DNA of 64,000 nucleotides from CAIQPV01 sp964480365 (GTDB lineage: Bacteria > Pseudomonadota > Gammaproteobacteria > Burkholderiales > Gallionellaceae): positions 1 to 64,000 of the forward strand of contig CAYZPM010000015.1 of assembly GCA_964480365.1 (NCBI GenBank). Direction: 5' to 3'. The position numbers and the translations under genes were made by a program. Within the stretch, counting starts at the first letter, position 1. Every line of letters begins with the position of its first letter. This document shows, in pieces, positions 16,927 to 24,894 of this stretch. A model generated the notes under the pieces. The model saw nothing but the letters and a program-made list of their open reading frames with translations, ran no database searches and was not told the DNA's origin.

Positions 16927-17003
16927 AGGCGCGTAGCTCATCTGGTTAGAGCGCTTCCTTGACATGGAAGAGGTAGTTGGTTCGAATCCAATCGTGCCTA
17001 CCA
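16927..17003 (+). tRNA. tRNA-Val (GAC)
   Basis: 77 bases. The acceptor stem AGGCGCG pairs with CGTGCCT, followed by A and an encoded CCA. The D-arm is TAGCTCATCTGGTTAGAGC. The anticodon arm CTTCC-TTGACAT-GGAAG has GAC at 16961-16963, and the T-arm has GGTTCGAATCC. A P4-type integrase gene follows immediately, which makes the 3' end of this tRNA the likely attachment site. Confidence 0.93.
16981..17003 (+). mobile_element. Candidate attL (3' end of tRNA-Val)
   Basis: The tRNA 3' segment from TTCGAATCC to CCA borders the integrase gene. P4-family integrases recombine at tRNA 3' ends and leave the tRNA intact. A partial match (15 of 18 bases, including CAATCGTGCC) lies at 24970-24987. Confidence 0.55.
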
Positions 17004-17038
17004 ACAAGCAGTATAAAGCAGTCCAAATATGTACACCA

Positions 17039-17072
17039 AACCCGCACAGTTACTAGCTTTGCGGGTTTTTTC
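17039..17072 (+). terminator. Intrinsic terminator after tRNA-Val
   Basis: AACCCGCA - loop of 13 - TGCGGGTT followed by a T-run. It probably ends the tRNA transcript and insulates the integrase gene. Confidence 0.8.
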
Positions 17073-17095
17073 TTGTCCAATGCAAACCATCCACG

Positions 17096-17170
17096 TTTGT
17101 TGGTATCCAGTGTGCAATGTTGGCATATTCGTTGGCATCTGGTATGTTGCTATCACCTGATACCAACAAA
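17096..17170 (+). promoter_or_regulatory. Integrase upstream region with arm-type repeats
   Basis: A 12-bp inverted repeat, TTTGTTGGTATC (17096-17107) and GATACCAACAAA (17159-17170), brackets two direct GTTGGCAT copies (17119, 17131) and a GGTATGTTG. The same TTGTTGGCAT and TTGTTGGTATGTT words occur at 24895-24919 near the other end. Likely integrase or excisionase arm sites and/or int autoregulation. Confidence 0.6.
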
Positions 17171-17180
17171 GGGGGAAAAT

Positions 17181-18392
17181 ATGGCACTGACCGACATTGA
17201 GGTGAAGAAGGCAAAATCCACCGATAAGCCCATGAAGCTGACAGACGGGGGCGGCTTGTTTCTACAGGTACAACCTAACGGCTCAAAGTATTGGAGGCTT
17301 GCTTATCGCTTCGGTGGCAAGCAGAAAACGCTGGCACTAGGTGTTTACCCTGATGTGAGCTTGGCAGATGCACGAGGCCGCCGCGATGATGCACGTAAGC
17401 TGCTGGCGAATGATGCCGACCCCTGTGCTGTGAAACAGGCTCAAAAAGCCGCGAAAAATGAGAAGGCCGCAAATAGCTTTGAAGTGATAGCGCGTGAGTG
17501 GCATGTAAGGAAGTCGCCTACTTGGGCAACCTCCAATGCTGATGCGATTATCCAGCGACTAATAAACGATGCATTTCCTTGGCTGGGGAATAGGCCAATT
17601 GCCGACATTACCCCACCTGAATTATTAAAAGTGCTGCGCAGGATTGAAGAGCGAGGCGCGGTGGAAAGCGCCCATCGCATGCGCAACTACTGCGGGCAGA
17701 TATTCCGCTACGCCATTGCAACCGGACGCGCCGAACGTGATGCTTCTGCCGACCTGCGCGGCGCACTTCCTCCCCCTATTAAAGAACACCGCGCCGCCAT
17801 TACCGACCCCAAGGCCGCCGCCGAACTGTTGCGTGCCATGGACAGCTATCAAGGCTCTTTCATTACCAAGTGCGCCCTGCGCCTTGCCCCGCTAGTATTC
17901 GTGCGCCCCGGCGAACTGCGAAAGGCTGAATGGGCGGAAATTGATCTGGACAAAGCAGAATGGAACATACCCCCCGCACGAATGAAAATGCGCGAACCGC
18001 ACCTTGTTCCGCTGTCTACTCAAGCAGTGGAAATCCTGCGCGATCTTTACGCACTGACAGGCAACGGGCGTTATGTGTTTCCCGGAGCACGTACCAACGG
18101 CAGGCCGATGAGTGACAATGCGATTCTTGCGGCACTACGGCGCATGGGTTTTGCCAAGGATGAAATGAGCGGCCACGGCTTCCGCGCAATGGCTCGCACT
18201 ATCCTTGATGAAGTGCTGGGTGTGCGCCCGGACTTCATCGAACACCAGCTTGCCCATGCCGTGCGTGATCCAAACGGGCGTGCATACAACCGGACGGCGC
18301 ACCTTGCCGAACGCCGAAAGATGATGCAGCAGTGGTCGGATTATCTGGACAAGTTAAAGGCAGGTGCGGAAGTGATACCGCTACGCGCATAA
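17181..18392 (+). CDS. P4-type tyrosine site-specific integrase
   Basis: 403 residues from the ATG at 17181, which has a strong ribosome site (AAAGGGGG); longer frames run back into the tRNA and are not plausible. The DUF4102-type N-terminus 'LTDIEVKKAKSTDKPMKLTDGGGLFLQV' is followed by a SAM-like core-binding domain (~100-190) and a catalytic domain (~205-385). The catalytic domain has Arg in 'VRPGELRKAEW', the box II region 'SGHGFRAMARTIL' and Tyr in 'AYNRTAHLAERRKMMQQW'. All catalytic elements are present, so it is probably active. It inserts the element into the adjacent tRNA-Val. Confidence 0.95.
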   Translation: MALTDIEVKKAKSTDKPMKLTDGGGLFLQVQPNGSKYWRLAYRFGGKQKTLALGVYPDVSLADARGRRDDARKLLANDADPCAVKQAQKAAKNEKAANSFEVIAREWHVRKSPTWATSNADAIIQRLINDAFPWLGNRPIADITPPELLKVLRRIEERGAVESAHRMRNYCGQIFRYAIATGRAERDASADLRGALPPPIKEHRAAITDPKAAAELLRAMDSYQGSFITKCALRLAPLVFVRPGELRKAEWAEIDLDKAEWNIPPARMKMREPHLVPLSTQAVEILRDLYALTGNGRYVFPGARTNGRPMSDNAILAALRRMGFAKDEMSGHGFRAMARTILDEVLGVRPDFIEHQLAHAVRDPNGRAYNRTAHLAERRKMMQQWSDYLDKLKAGAEVIPLRA

Positions 18393-18552
18393 TACAAATT
18401 GTCCACGCACAGTTCCAACTTGAGCAAGAATAAAGACGATAAGCACTTATCGAAGCTGCATATTGGAAAAACTGTGGCTAAAAAATATTGAATTAAAGCA
18501 ATAAGCAAAGAACACTGGGTTGTCGCAGGATTTAATAATCGTGCCGCCTGTT

Positions 18553-18607
18553 TGTCATTAAAACAATGACACGAAAATAGTGTTATTAATGACAAAAGAA
18601 TAACACT
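18553..18607. promoter_or_regulatory. Two adjacent inverted repeats upstream of the alpA-like gene
   Basis: TGTCATT-AAAAC-AATGACA-like arms (18553-18559, 18565-18571) and perfect 9-bp arms AGTGTTATT / AATAACACT (18579-18587, 18599-18607), with a third TTAATGAC inside. They sit ~80 bases before the AlpA-like gene in an otherwise non-coding stretch. Probable binding sites for AlpA/excisionase or another element regulator. Confidence 0.5.
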
Positions 18608-18686
18608 TTTGACGATACCCTACCGTAAGTGCTTGTCCTACCATTCGCATCGTTCCGTCGGTTGACGGTGAAATGGAAACGATGCG

Positions 18687-18911
18687 ATGCAATCAAATAC
18701 ACAAGCAACACCAACAAGCTTTTACCGCTTGCCAAAAGTTCGCGAGATATGCGGCGGCGTGTCCGCCTCTACCGTGTGGAACTGGGTCAAGCAATCTGAC
18801 AAAACCGGCTTTCCTAAACCGATCAAATTATCTTCCAACTGCACAGTATGGGAAGCTCAGGCCATAGAGGCTTTTGCACAAGCTCGCATTGCTGCATCAC
18901 AAAACCAGTAG
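18687..18911 (+). CDS. AlpA-family transcriptional regulator / excisionase-like
   Basis: 74 residues with a MerR-like winged helix: 'FYRLPKVREICGGVSASTVWNWVKQSDKTGFPKPIKL' then 'CTVWEAQAIEAFAQARIA'. AlpA proteins activate integrase or act as directionality factors in P4-like elements. It lies downstream of two inverted repeats and upstream of the element's replication-type genes. The family call is firm; whether it regulates, excises or both is not decided by sequence. Confidence 0.88.
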   Translation: MQSNTQATPTSFYRLPKVREICGGVSASTVWNWVKQSDKTGFPKPIKLSSNCTVWEAQAIEAFAQARIAASQNQ

Positions 18912-18923
18912 GCAAGGCTTGCC

Positions 18924-19076
18924 ATGAATATGCAAGGCAAGATTATAGAACGCCTGCAAATGCGCTGGGAGCGGTTCTCACACCTCGCATTAGACGCTGA
19001 TATAGCCGCACCGTCATTAATCGAAGTGCTGTGGCTGATCCTGTTGCGACCACACAGAATGCAGTGGGGCGAATAG
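18924..19076 (+). CDS. Small hypothetical protein of the element (50 aa)
   Basis: ATG to TAG, 50 codons, with Leu/Ile-rich helical sequence ('LIEVLWLILLRPHRMQWGE'). Its stop TAG shares a G with the GTG start of the next gene (TAGTG), typical of coupled translation. It sits between alpA and the replication-type gene. Product not recognised. Confidence 0.5.
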   Translation: MNMQGKIIERLQMRWERFSHLALDADIAAPSLIEVLWLILLRPHRMQWGE

Positions 19077-19585
19077 TGAAACCAGCGCCCGCTTTTCAAT
19101 GCTATGCCAGCAACATCATTGCAGATAAGCGTTATCGGCTTATGACACCTAGCGAACGTTTTGTGTGGATATCAATTTACCTTGAGTGCTGGCCTAACCG
19201 TGCATTACCTGCTGACTCTGCCGACCTTGCAAAATACCTGGGTTATACGGTGGAAGAAATCAAAGCTGGATTGACTGATCGTGTTTTGACGTTTTTCCGA
19301 AAAGTTGAAGGAGAGTTGATTTCACCTGAGCTAGAGGAATATCGGGCAACGCTTGAGTTGCGCAACTTAAAGAAGTCGGAAGGAGGAAAAGAAGGCGCGA
19401 AACGTAAGCGTGAAAAGGCTCCCGGCGGGTTAGGTAATGCTGAAGGTACACCTAGAGGTAAACCTGTAGGTTCCTTAGAACAATCTAAACCAAACCAATC
19501 TAGTCAAACCCAGTCTTCAGGGAAGGGGGATATCCATGTTGATTCATGGGTCGGTGAATATGAAAAAGCTTCGAGGGGTTGTTGA
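19076..19585 (+). CDS. Replication-type protein of integrative elements (DUF1376-like)
   Basis: 169 residues from the GTG at 19076, chosen because it overlaps the preceding stop and lacks the extra upstream residues. It opens 'PAPAFQCYASNIIADKRYRLMTPSERFVWISIYLECW', a pattern seen in phage/plasmid replication-initiation proteins that start with a DUF1376-like winged helix. The middle 'ADSADLAKYLGYTVEEIKAGL' is a helix-turn-helix, and the tail is basic and Ser/Gln-rich. Likely a DNA-binding replication or mobilisation accessory. About 260 bases without a convincing gene follow before the TraD-like gene. Confidence 0.65.
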   Translation: MKPAPAFQCYASNIIADKRYRLMTPSERFVWISIYLECWPNRALPADSADLAKYLGYTVEEIKAGLTDRVLTFFRKVEGELISPELEEYRATLELRNLKKSEGGKEGAKRKREKAPGGLGNAEGTPRGKPVGSLEQSKPNQSSQTQSSGKGDIHVDSWVGEYEKASRGC

Positions 19586-19846
19586 TTGAAATATTAGATT
19601 TACAGCAAGGCAAGCGAAGCGCGTCAGTCGTTGATTGCCGCCATACCGTACATGCCTGCGGTGGGTGAAGTGTGGTGAAGGGTGTGGTCAACGGGGTCAT
19701 CGTTGTCCATGCCTTCTCCATACGTTCGGCGGAACGCCGATCATCCACGGCAAAGGCAACGCACTAAAGCTTAGCACTCCGGGGTTTGTGCACAATGGGT
19801 TAAAAAGTGAATGCAGATTTAGATAAATATCTGGAGAGGAAATGTC

Positions 19847-20275
19847 ATGGCAAAAAACTGGGCAGAGGAATTGATAACTCGTTTTAAATCTCAAAAAACA
19901 AGGACTGACCAGCAGGAACTGATAGTGCTGTTGTATGAGAAGACGGGCAGGACAGCAGCGAACGAAATGGAACTGAATGTTTTGTTGAAAGCTGAACGAG
20001 CGAAGGAAAGATCAAAGGCGGCAGAGGCAGCCGCTGCAAAATTGCTCTGTGCTCGCAAGGACGAAGCACGGAAGGTGCGAAATCATCGCTTGATCATGCA
20101 AGGCTTGCTGATTGATTTTGCAGGATTAGCAGGGCGAGATAGGGGTGAGATTTTTGGTGGTCTGTTAGCACTGGCACAGTCCAGTGCCGATAAATGGGCA
20201 AACTGGAAGCAATCCGGTGATGTGCTATTGGCACGAAAGGAGAAGGAAATTGCGAATGACAAAGTGGTTAAGTGA
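19847..20275 (+). CDS. TraD-like conjugal transfer accessory protein
   Basis: 142 residues. The second half 'RKVRNHRLIMQGLLIDFAGLAGRDRGEIFGGLLALAQ' fits the small TraD family found beside MOBQ/MOBP relaxases. The first half is helical and highly charged, with 'KAERAKERSKAAEAAAAKL' likely a coiled coil. Its start has the ribosome site GAGAGGA. It sits just upstream of oriT and the relaxase gene, the expected place for an accessory relaxosome protein. Confidence 0.75.
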   Translation: MAKNWAEELITRFKSQKTRTDQQELIVLLYEKTGRTAANEMELNVLLKAERAKERSKAAEAAAAKLLCARKDEARKVRNHRLIMQGLLIDFAGLAGRDRGEIFGGLLALAQSSADKWANWKQSGDVLLARKEKEIANDKVVK

Positions 20276-20300
20276 TTTCACGTTAAGAGAAAATATTTTT

Positions 20301-20370
20301 GGGTGCGCTTTTATCCTCTCAACTTTTAGTTGAGAGGCGCACTTAGCCCTTTCTCCGACGGAGAAAGCGT
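20301..20370 (-). other. oriT: RSF1010-like origin of transfer (oriT)
   Basis: Read on the minus strand, a perfect 8-bp inverted repeat CTTTCTCC-N3-GGAGAAAG (20367-20349) is followed after three bases by TAAGTGCGCC (20345-20336). The RSF1010/R1162 oriT has an inverted repeat ending just before TAAGTGCG/CCCT, where the relaxase nicks. By analogy the nick would lie between 20338 and 20337. A second perfect 10-bp hairpin (CCTCTCAACT-TTT-AGTTGAGAGG, 20315-20337) abuts the site. It lies between the TraD-like gene and the MobA relaxase gene. Confidence 0.85.
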
Positions 20371-20412
20371 GCGGCCTCTTCGATGCAATTCTAAACAAAA
20401 GAGAAAAACAAA

Positions 20413-21558
20413 ATGGCGTCTTATCACCTTACGGTAAAAGTCGGGAAGCGGGGAGCCGGTGCAAAACATGCTGAATATATTCAGCGCTGCGGCACGTATG
20501 AAAATTACAAGGATGGCGAAGATATTGTTCATTCTGAATTTGGCAATATGCCAAGTTGGGCGCAACACTCCCCTTCTGAATTTTTTCGGCACGCGGATTT
20601 GCATGAAAGAAAAAATGGTTCCAGCTATCGAGAATTCGAGGCCGCTATTCCAAGAGAATTATCTATCGAACAGCAAATCGAATTTGTGCGCGAATTCGTC
20701 AAACGAGAAATTGGAGAAGGCCACCCATACATTTTTGCAATCCACAATCCTGCTGCCGCCTTGGAAGGAGGAGAGCAACCACACGGCCATATCATGTTTT
20801 CTGAACGTAAGATGGACGGCATCGAAAGAAACCCAGAGCAGTTCTTCAAGCGCTACAACTCCAAAGAGCCTGCGAAGGGCGGTTGCCAGAAGGAAAGTCA
20901 GTTCTCTGGTGGACTGGTTTGTGAAGAACGAAAAGCAGCCATTGTTGGATTGCGGGAGCGTTTCGCAAAACTGCAAAACAATCACTTGGCCATGCATGGT
21001 CACGCTTCCCGCGTTGATCATCGGAGTCTAAAAAATCAGGGCAGCGAGCGTCGTCCAGAAAAACATCTCGGCCCAGAACGCAGCCGCGATGTGTCAATCA
21101 TTGAAGCCATCACAGAATTCCGTTCTGCCAGCCGCGAGGCTGAGCAATCGGAAATTGAAGTCGATCAACAGATCGACATAACCACCAGCCTGACGGCTGC
21201 ATTACTTGAAAGGAATCAAAATGTCATCAACCGTACTGTCACAAACCAAAGTCGAAAAATCCCTCCTCCCCACCCCGGATATCGCCTGCATATCATGTCC
21301 GAGCTCGTTTTGGGTGGAGACAAAGGCGAACCAAGCAAAGTTACGATGTTATTGCCAGAAATTGTCAGAAATAACGTGGGAGCTTGGGATGGAGCCAAAA
21401 AACCAGATAGTGAATTGCGACGGATTGACGCAGTAAGCATAGAAGTACCGTCAATCTTGCCACAAGCTACAGTTTCGGATTCCACTACTACATCAGCAAT
21501 ATCGAAGATCGTGGTAGTGGAAAAAAGAAAATCCAAGGCTAGGGGCTGGGAACGTTAA
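20413..21558 (+). CDS. mobA: MobA/MobL family relaxase (MOBQ type)
   Basis: 381 residues. The N-terminal relaxase fold starts 'MASYHLTVKVGKRGAGAKHAEYIQRCG'. It includes the metal-binding region 'HNPAAALEGGEQPHGHIMFSER' (around 115-137), characteristic of MobA/MobL. The enzyme should nick oriT and pilot the strand. The C-terminal ~170 residues are hydrophilic and unlike the long primase/helicase tails of plasmid MobA, so this is a compact relaxase. It begins ~45 bases after oriT. A short GC-rich hairpin region follows the stop. Confidence 0.92.
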   Translation: MASYHLTVKVGKRGAGAKHAEYIQRCGTYENYKDGEDIVHSEFGNMPSWAQHSPSEFFRHADLHERKNGSSYREFEAAIPRELSIEQQIEFVREFVKREIGEGHPYIFAIHNPAAALEGGEQPHGHIMFSERKMDGIERNPEQFFKRYNSKEPAKGGCQKESQFSGGLVCEERKAAIVGLRERFAKLQNNHLAMHGHASRVDHRSLKNQGSERRPEKHLGPERSRDVSIIEAITEFRSASREAEQSEIEVDQQIDITTSLTAALLERNQNVINRTVTNQSRKIPPPHPGYRLHIMSELVLGGDKGEPSKVTMLLPEIVRNNVGAWDGAKKPDSELRRIDAVSIEVPSILPQATVSDSTTTSAISKIVVVEKRKSKARGWER

Positions 21559-21654
21559 TGGGCACGCAGACCTGATCCGCCGCGCAAAGGCGGGGAGTTC
21601 TACTGCCCATTTGGACTGCCGAATGGTGTCTTGGCGGCCTTTGGGAACTCTAGT

Positions 21655-22131
21655 CTACTCTCTGCCGCCCTTTTTTTCGACGCACTGCTCTGATTTTCCC
21701 ATGCCTGCAACCACTCCTCTCCCGCTCTGATATTTGATGCGAGTCTCTAGATCATCTATGGACGGCATTCGGTCGAGCGTACTCAGGTCGTGAATTGTGT
21801 AGCAATGCTGGTAGATTTTTAGCAAAATGTGGCATTCGTCTGCATATATCACTTCGCCGTGGTATACGCCCGATTCTATGTTGACCTCATTTTTCTCGCC
21901 TTTTAGCTGCTTGATGTGCACACACATGTTGACCAGCGACGAGGCTTTGAGCTTGTCGATACATGCTAGTGCCTGTGTTGCGTAGACACCATTGGGGTAA
22001 TTTGACAGGTAGTCTTGGTAGCTATCTACGGTTGCTGTGCTATTGGCATTGTCCCACGCAAGTTGCTCTTGTTTGTTATGTTCAGTGACAACTTTGTCGC
22101 CTTTTAAAATGTTGCTCATGTTGTTCACCAT
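21655..22131 (-). CDS. Island cargo protein with TPR/Sel1-like short repeat
   Basis: 158 residues from the ATG at 22131 (another ATG at 22119). 'AWDNANSTATVDSYQDYLSNYPNGVYATQALACIDKL' is the short helical motif found in front of caspase-like or peptidoglycan-associated domains. The rest ('CVHIKQLKGEKNEVNIESGVYHGEVIYADECHILLKIYQH') is not recognised. No signal peptide, so probably cytoplasmic. It lies 16 bases after the lipoprotein gene, same strand. The C-terminus 'KSEQCVEKKGGRE' is polar. Role unknown. Confidence 0.55.
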   Translation of the reverse strand: MVNNMSNILKGDKVVTEHNKQEQLAWDNANSTATVDSYQDYLSNYPNGVYATQALACIDKLKASSLVNMCVHIKQLKGEKNEVNIESGVYHGEVIYADECHILLKIYQHCYTIHDLSTLDRMPSIDDLETRIKYQSGRGVVAGMGKSEQCVEKKGGRE

Positions 22132-22147
22132 GATTGTGAGGCTTACT

Positions 22148-22507
22148 TCACCAGCGACCGTGCCAACCCTTTTCGCTTTTCTCGAAGGTGATGCGATGGG
22201 ATATCGTTTGCAATGTTCCTGGTGCAACTGCGGGCATGCCTTTTGGATATTTTACGGTTATTTCGACCGTCATATTGTACAGCTTGACCCCGAATTGATC
22301 CATTGCCTGTCCGTCTGTTTTCTTGAAGTTCTCGACAACAACCCTTCCCGAGTTGATGAGCGGCTTGTAGTAGTCAAGCACAATATTTTTGGCATCTGAT
22401 TCGGATGGGTTCCCCCCATCCGCGATAGAGGTAACCTTGTCACAACCCGCCAAAGAAAAGAGGGAAATCAAAACAACCATCACAGTTAAGCCATTATTTA
22501 AACGCAT
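22148..22507 (-). CDS. Island-encoded lipoprotein
   Basis: 119 residues. The signal 'LTVMVVLISLFSLAGC' has lipobox LAGC. The mature part includes 'DAKNIVLDYYKPLINSGRVVVENFKKTDGQ' and 'YNMTVEITVKYP', a cystatin/NTF2-like α+β pattern, but no specific family is recognised. It is co-oriented with the genes on both sides. Envelope location is expected. Confidence 0.7.
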   Translation of the reverse strand: MRLNNGLTVMVVLISLFSLAGCDKVTSIADGGNPSESDAKNIVLDYYKPLINSGRVVVENFKKTDGQAMDQFGVKLYNMTVEITVKYPKGMPAVAPGTLQTISHRITFEKSEKGWHGRW

Positions 22508-22575
22508 TTAAATTTCCCTCACTTAATTGAAGTTCAAAGTAAAATCAACACAATGATCTATTGCTCACCATTTCT

Positions 22576-23040
22576 TTACCACTGTTTCGTGGCTGATTGC
22601 TGGTTCGCGTATTCTAAGAACTTGTCGCTCCAGAATTTGGCTATTTCGTGGGCTTCATTCAAATCATGTTGGTCGTAAATACCGTGTGCAGATTGTTGTA
22701 GTGGTCGAAAATAAAAGTTGGTAAACGTCATTTTGACCTTGCCGTCTTTGGTGTCGACTCTGAGAGAGAAAGCTTCCTTTCCCAGGGAGGTGTCTGTCGC
22801 GGCGGTGCCGACAATGCGGCCAGAATCTTTGTCGGCGTCCATATTTGCCAATATTTGGATTTCTCCGAGCCAAGATTTTACGGTTGAGAACAGTTGGCTT
22901 TTTGTGTTTCCTGGCACGTTCAAAATAACTTCAATGGGCTGGTTGGGGTTGTCCACCTTTTTAGCATCGTCAAAAAAACCCGCGAAGGCCTGCGAAGAAA
23001 CCACACCGAGCAATATTGCGGCAAATATAACTTTTTTCAT
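22576..23040 (-). CDS. DUF4468-like periplasmic protein
   Basis: 154 residues from the ATG at 23040, chosen because it starts a clean signal peptide 'MKKVIFAAILLGVVSSQAFA'. The mature part has the DUF4468 pattern: 'TKSQLFSTVKSWLGEI', then 'DKDSGRIVGTAAT' and 'VKMTFTNFYFRP' near the end. DUF4468 proteins adopt a TATA-binding-protein-like fold and have no known biochemical role. First of three minus-strand cargo genes in the island. Confidence 0.7.
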   Translation of the reverse strand: MKKVIFAAILLGVVSSQAFAGFFDDAKKVDNPNQPIEVILNVPGNTKSQLFSTVKSWLGEIQILANMDADKDSGRIVGTAATDTSLGKEAFSLRVDTKDGKVKMTFTNFYFRPLQQSAHGIYDQHDLNEAHEIAKFWSDKFLEYANQQSATKQW

Positions 23041-23307
23041 TAGAAGTACCCTTGTATGTGCAAATTGACGCAGTTTGAAAAACAAACACCATTTTTGTCC
23101 ACATTGGCGCTGCTCTGCAACCCAGATGCTATGTATCGTATATTCTTGTTGCCATGCTGCAGAAACGCTTGCCAATGCTGAAGGTTCGTACTCCTGTTGA
23201 GGATTGTAAATACTCTATTGAGTAGAGCGCATTTAGAGAATTTAACAAACACATTGCAGGGTAACTGCAAAATACAACCGGTGTGTTTTATTTTTAGTAA
23301 TCAGAAA

Positions 23308-23356
23308 CACGGTACATGTACCGTGGCTAATTGCGCATCATAAAGGAATTATGATG
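23308..23356 (+). promoter_or_regulatory. Operator palindrome and RBS-flanking inverted repeat before the XRE gene
   Basis: A perfect 18-bp palindrome CACGGTACATGTACCGTG (23308-23325) lies 34 bases before the XRE start. A second 7-bp inverted repeat, CATCATA / TATGATG (23336-23342, 23350-23356), encloses the ribosome site AAGGAA. The first is a probable autoregulatory operator; the second could hide the ribosome site in a hairpin. Confidence 0.65.
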
Positions 23357-23358
23357 GC

Positions 23359-23601
23359 ATGCCAAATCTCTCAAGAAATCGTCAAGACCCTGCGTTGATC
23401 GCGCTCGGGAAAGCGATTAGACGTGTCCGTCTATCAATGGGCATTTCCCAAGAAAAGCTGGCACTGTTGGCGGAGGTTGATCGCAGTTACGTTGGGCGGG
23501 TGGAGCGCGGTGACAACAACGTTGCAGTCCTAACCCTAGCCCGGCTGGCTCATGCTTTGGGCATTTCCATTGCAAAATTGATGCAGGAAGCTAATCTATA
23601 A
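23359..23601 (+). CDS. XRE-family transcriptional regulator
   Basis: 80 residues, a single HTH_3 domain: 'LGKAIRRVRLSMGISQEKLALLAEVDRSYVGRVERGDNNVAVLTLARLAHALGI'. The recognition helix is intact and there is no effector domain, so it resembles phage Cro/CI-type or restriction-modification C proteins. No restriction genes are adjacent. Divergent from the three cargo genes, so the 18-bp palindrome may serve both directions. Confidence 0.88.
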   Translation: MPNLSRNRQDPALIALGKAIRRVRLSMGISQEKLALLAEVDRSYVGRVERGDNNVAVLTLARLAHALGISIAKLMQEANL

Positions 23602-24223
23602 ATGTTTCTTTTCAGGTCAGTCCGTAACTACAGAAAATTAGCCGGACAGATGGGCGCGGTTTTATTGTGACCATATGTTCATGATGTGCGTCTGGAATAG
23701 CCACCAACGTCGTGTAGTCACATCACGTTAAATCGCGGCAGAGCGTCATCATGCCGTCGTTACAGCGACCTTCATTACGCCCCATCCTCCTGCACTCTCG
23801 TAACGTTCCATTACGCGGGCTATTACTCATTCATCGCCCACGGCCATGCATATCGGTTGTGTCTCTTGCCATCACGGCCAATTCTCCACACACAAATCTA
23901 ACTACAAATTTAGTCACACCCACTCGGCTGATCGAAAATCCTATTTGCTTGCAGGATTGAAAACCGTATAGCGCATTCCACGCTCGTTTTATCAATCACC
24001 GTTTCAAAGCCACCCTGTTTCAACTACCTGGCAGATGTGCGGAGGCGCAATTGCCCCAACAGTCAAGCCGACCGAGGCAGTGCCGGGCTTCGCCCTTCCG
24101 CGCTGGCCGCACCACTCGACTTTTTGTGTCGTGTCCATTGCCCACATCTAAGCGCCCGGCTGTCTCCACCGTCGGGTGAGGCGGCTTCGAACCGATGATA
24201 AACACAAAACGAAAGGGTACATC
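23602..24223. other. Non-coding stretch inside the island
   Basis: About 620 bases without a credible gene. The first 250 are of mixed composition and the last 200 are C-rich. I see no tRNA, repeat family or full-length frame with protein-like composition. It may hold decayed sequence. Confidence 0.4.
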
Positions 24224-24880
24224 ATGAACACGCAAATCAATCAATCCAGCAAGCAAACAAAATCTACTTCGCGCTCTTCGCGCCCCAGCGAGGGACATCA
24301 ACCCGATGTTTTCAACTACTCGAAACTTTCAGACATCGACCTGCTAGGAAAACTCATAGGTGCAGCTCAGGCAAAAAAGATTTACAGCACTGGCGGCAGT
24401 TTAAATGCCCTGTTCGCAAGGCAAGAGGCGGAATGTATACCGGCACAATTCCAAGTTGCCCGTGAACTTCTCACCCGCTGGCTACATGAAGAAATGAAGG
24501 AAGGCGACGCCATGAATTCACCGCAAGCAGTAAAGGACTTTTTGACCCTCCACTTCGCCGGACAAGAATACGAAAGTTTTGTGGCAATTTTCCTTGATGC
24601 GCAACACCGCGCAATCAAAGCATCCGAACTATTCAGAGGCACCTTAACCCAGACCAGCGTTTACCCCCGCGAGATCGTGAAAGCCAGCCTAAAGCAAAAT
24701 TGCGCAGCGGTAATTTTCGCGCATAACCACCCGTCAGGTGCAGTAGAGCCGAGCCAATCTGATAGAATGTTGACTGATGCCCTCAAGCAAGCTTTGTCAC
24801 TGGTTGACGTTCGTGTGCTGGATCATTTTGTTGTTGCCGGAAACAAGACAATGAGCTTTGCAGAGCGTGGAATGATTTAA
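24224..24880 (+). CDS. radC: RadC-like JAB domain protein
   Basis: 218 residues from the ATG at 24224, which has a GAAAGGG ribosome site. The MPN+/JAMM core is complete: 'FAHNHPSGAVEPSQSDRMLTDAL' with HxH...D metal ligands, and the family ending 'VLDHFVVAGNKTMSFAERGMI'. The N-terminal 40 residues are polar and disordered, followed by a short UPF0758-type region. RadC homologues of this size are common in genomic islands; their biochemical role remains unsettled. Last gene before the candidate attR. Confidence 0.9.
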   Translation: MNTQINQSSKQTKSTSRSSRPSEGHQPDVFNYSKLSDIDLLGKLIGAAQAKKIYSTGGSLNALFARQEAECIPAQFQVARELLTRWLHEEMKEGDAMNSPQAVKDFLTLHFAGQEYESFVAIFLDAQHRAIKASELFRGTLTQTSVYPREIVKASLKQNCAAVIFAHNHPSGAVEPSQSDRMLTDALKQALSLVDVRVLDHFVVAGNKTMSFAERGMI

Positions 24881-24894
24881 CCAGCCGCGATCAA

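Noticed and set aside
16977..17180. An N-terminal extension of the integrase reaching back to the tRNA
   Set aside because: The extension would be translated from tRNA 3' end and terminator sequence; the ATG at 17181 has a strong ribosome site and matches the family start.
19586..19846. Possible small gene between the replication-type and TraD-like genes
   Set aside because: The 63-codon frame at 19635 has no ribosome site and a Cys/Gly-rich composition not typical of proteins; left as non-coding.
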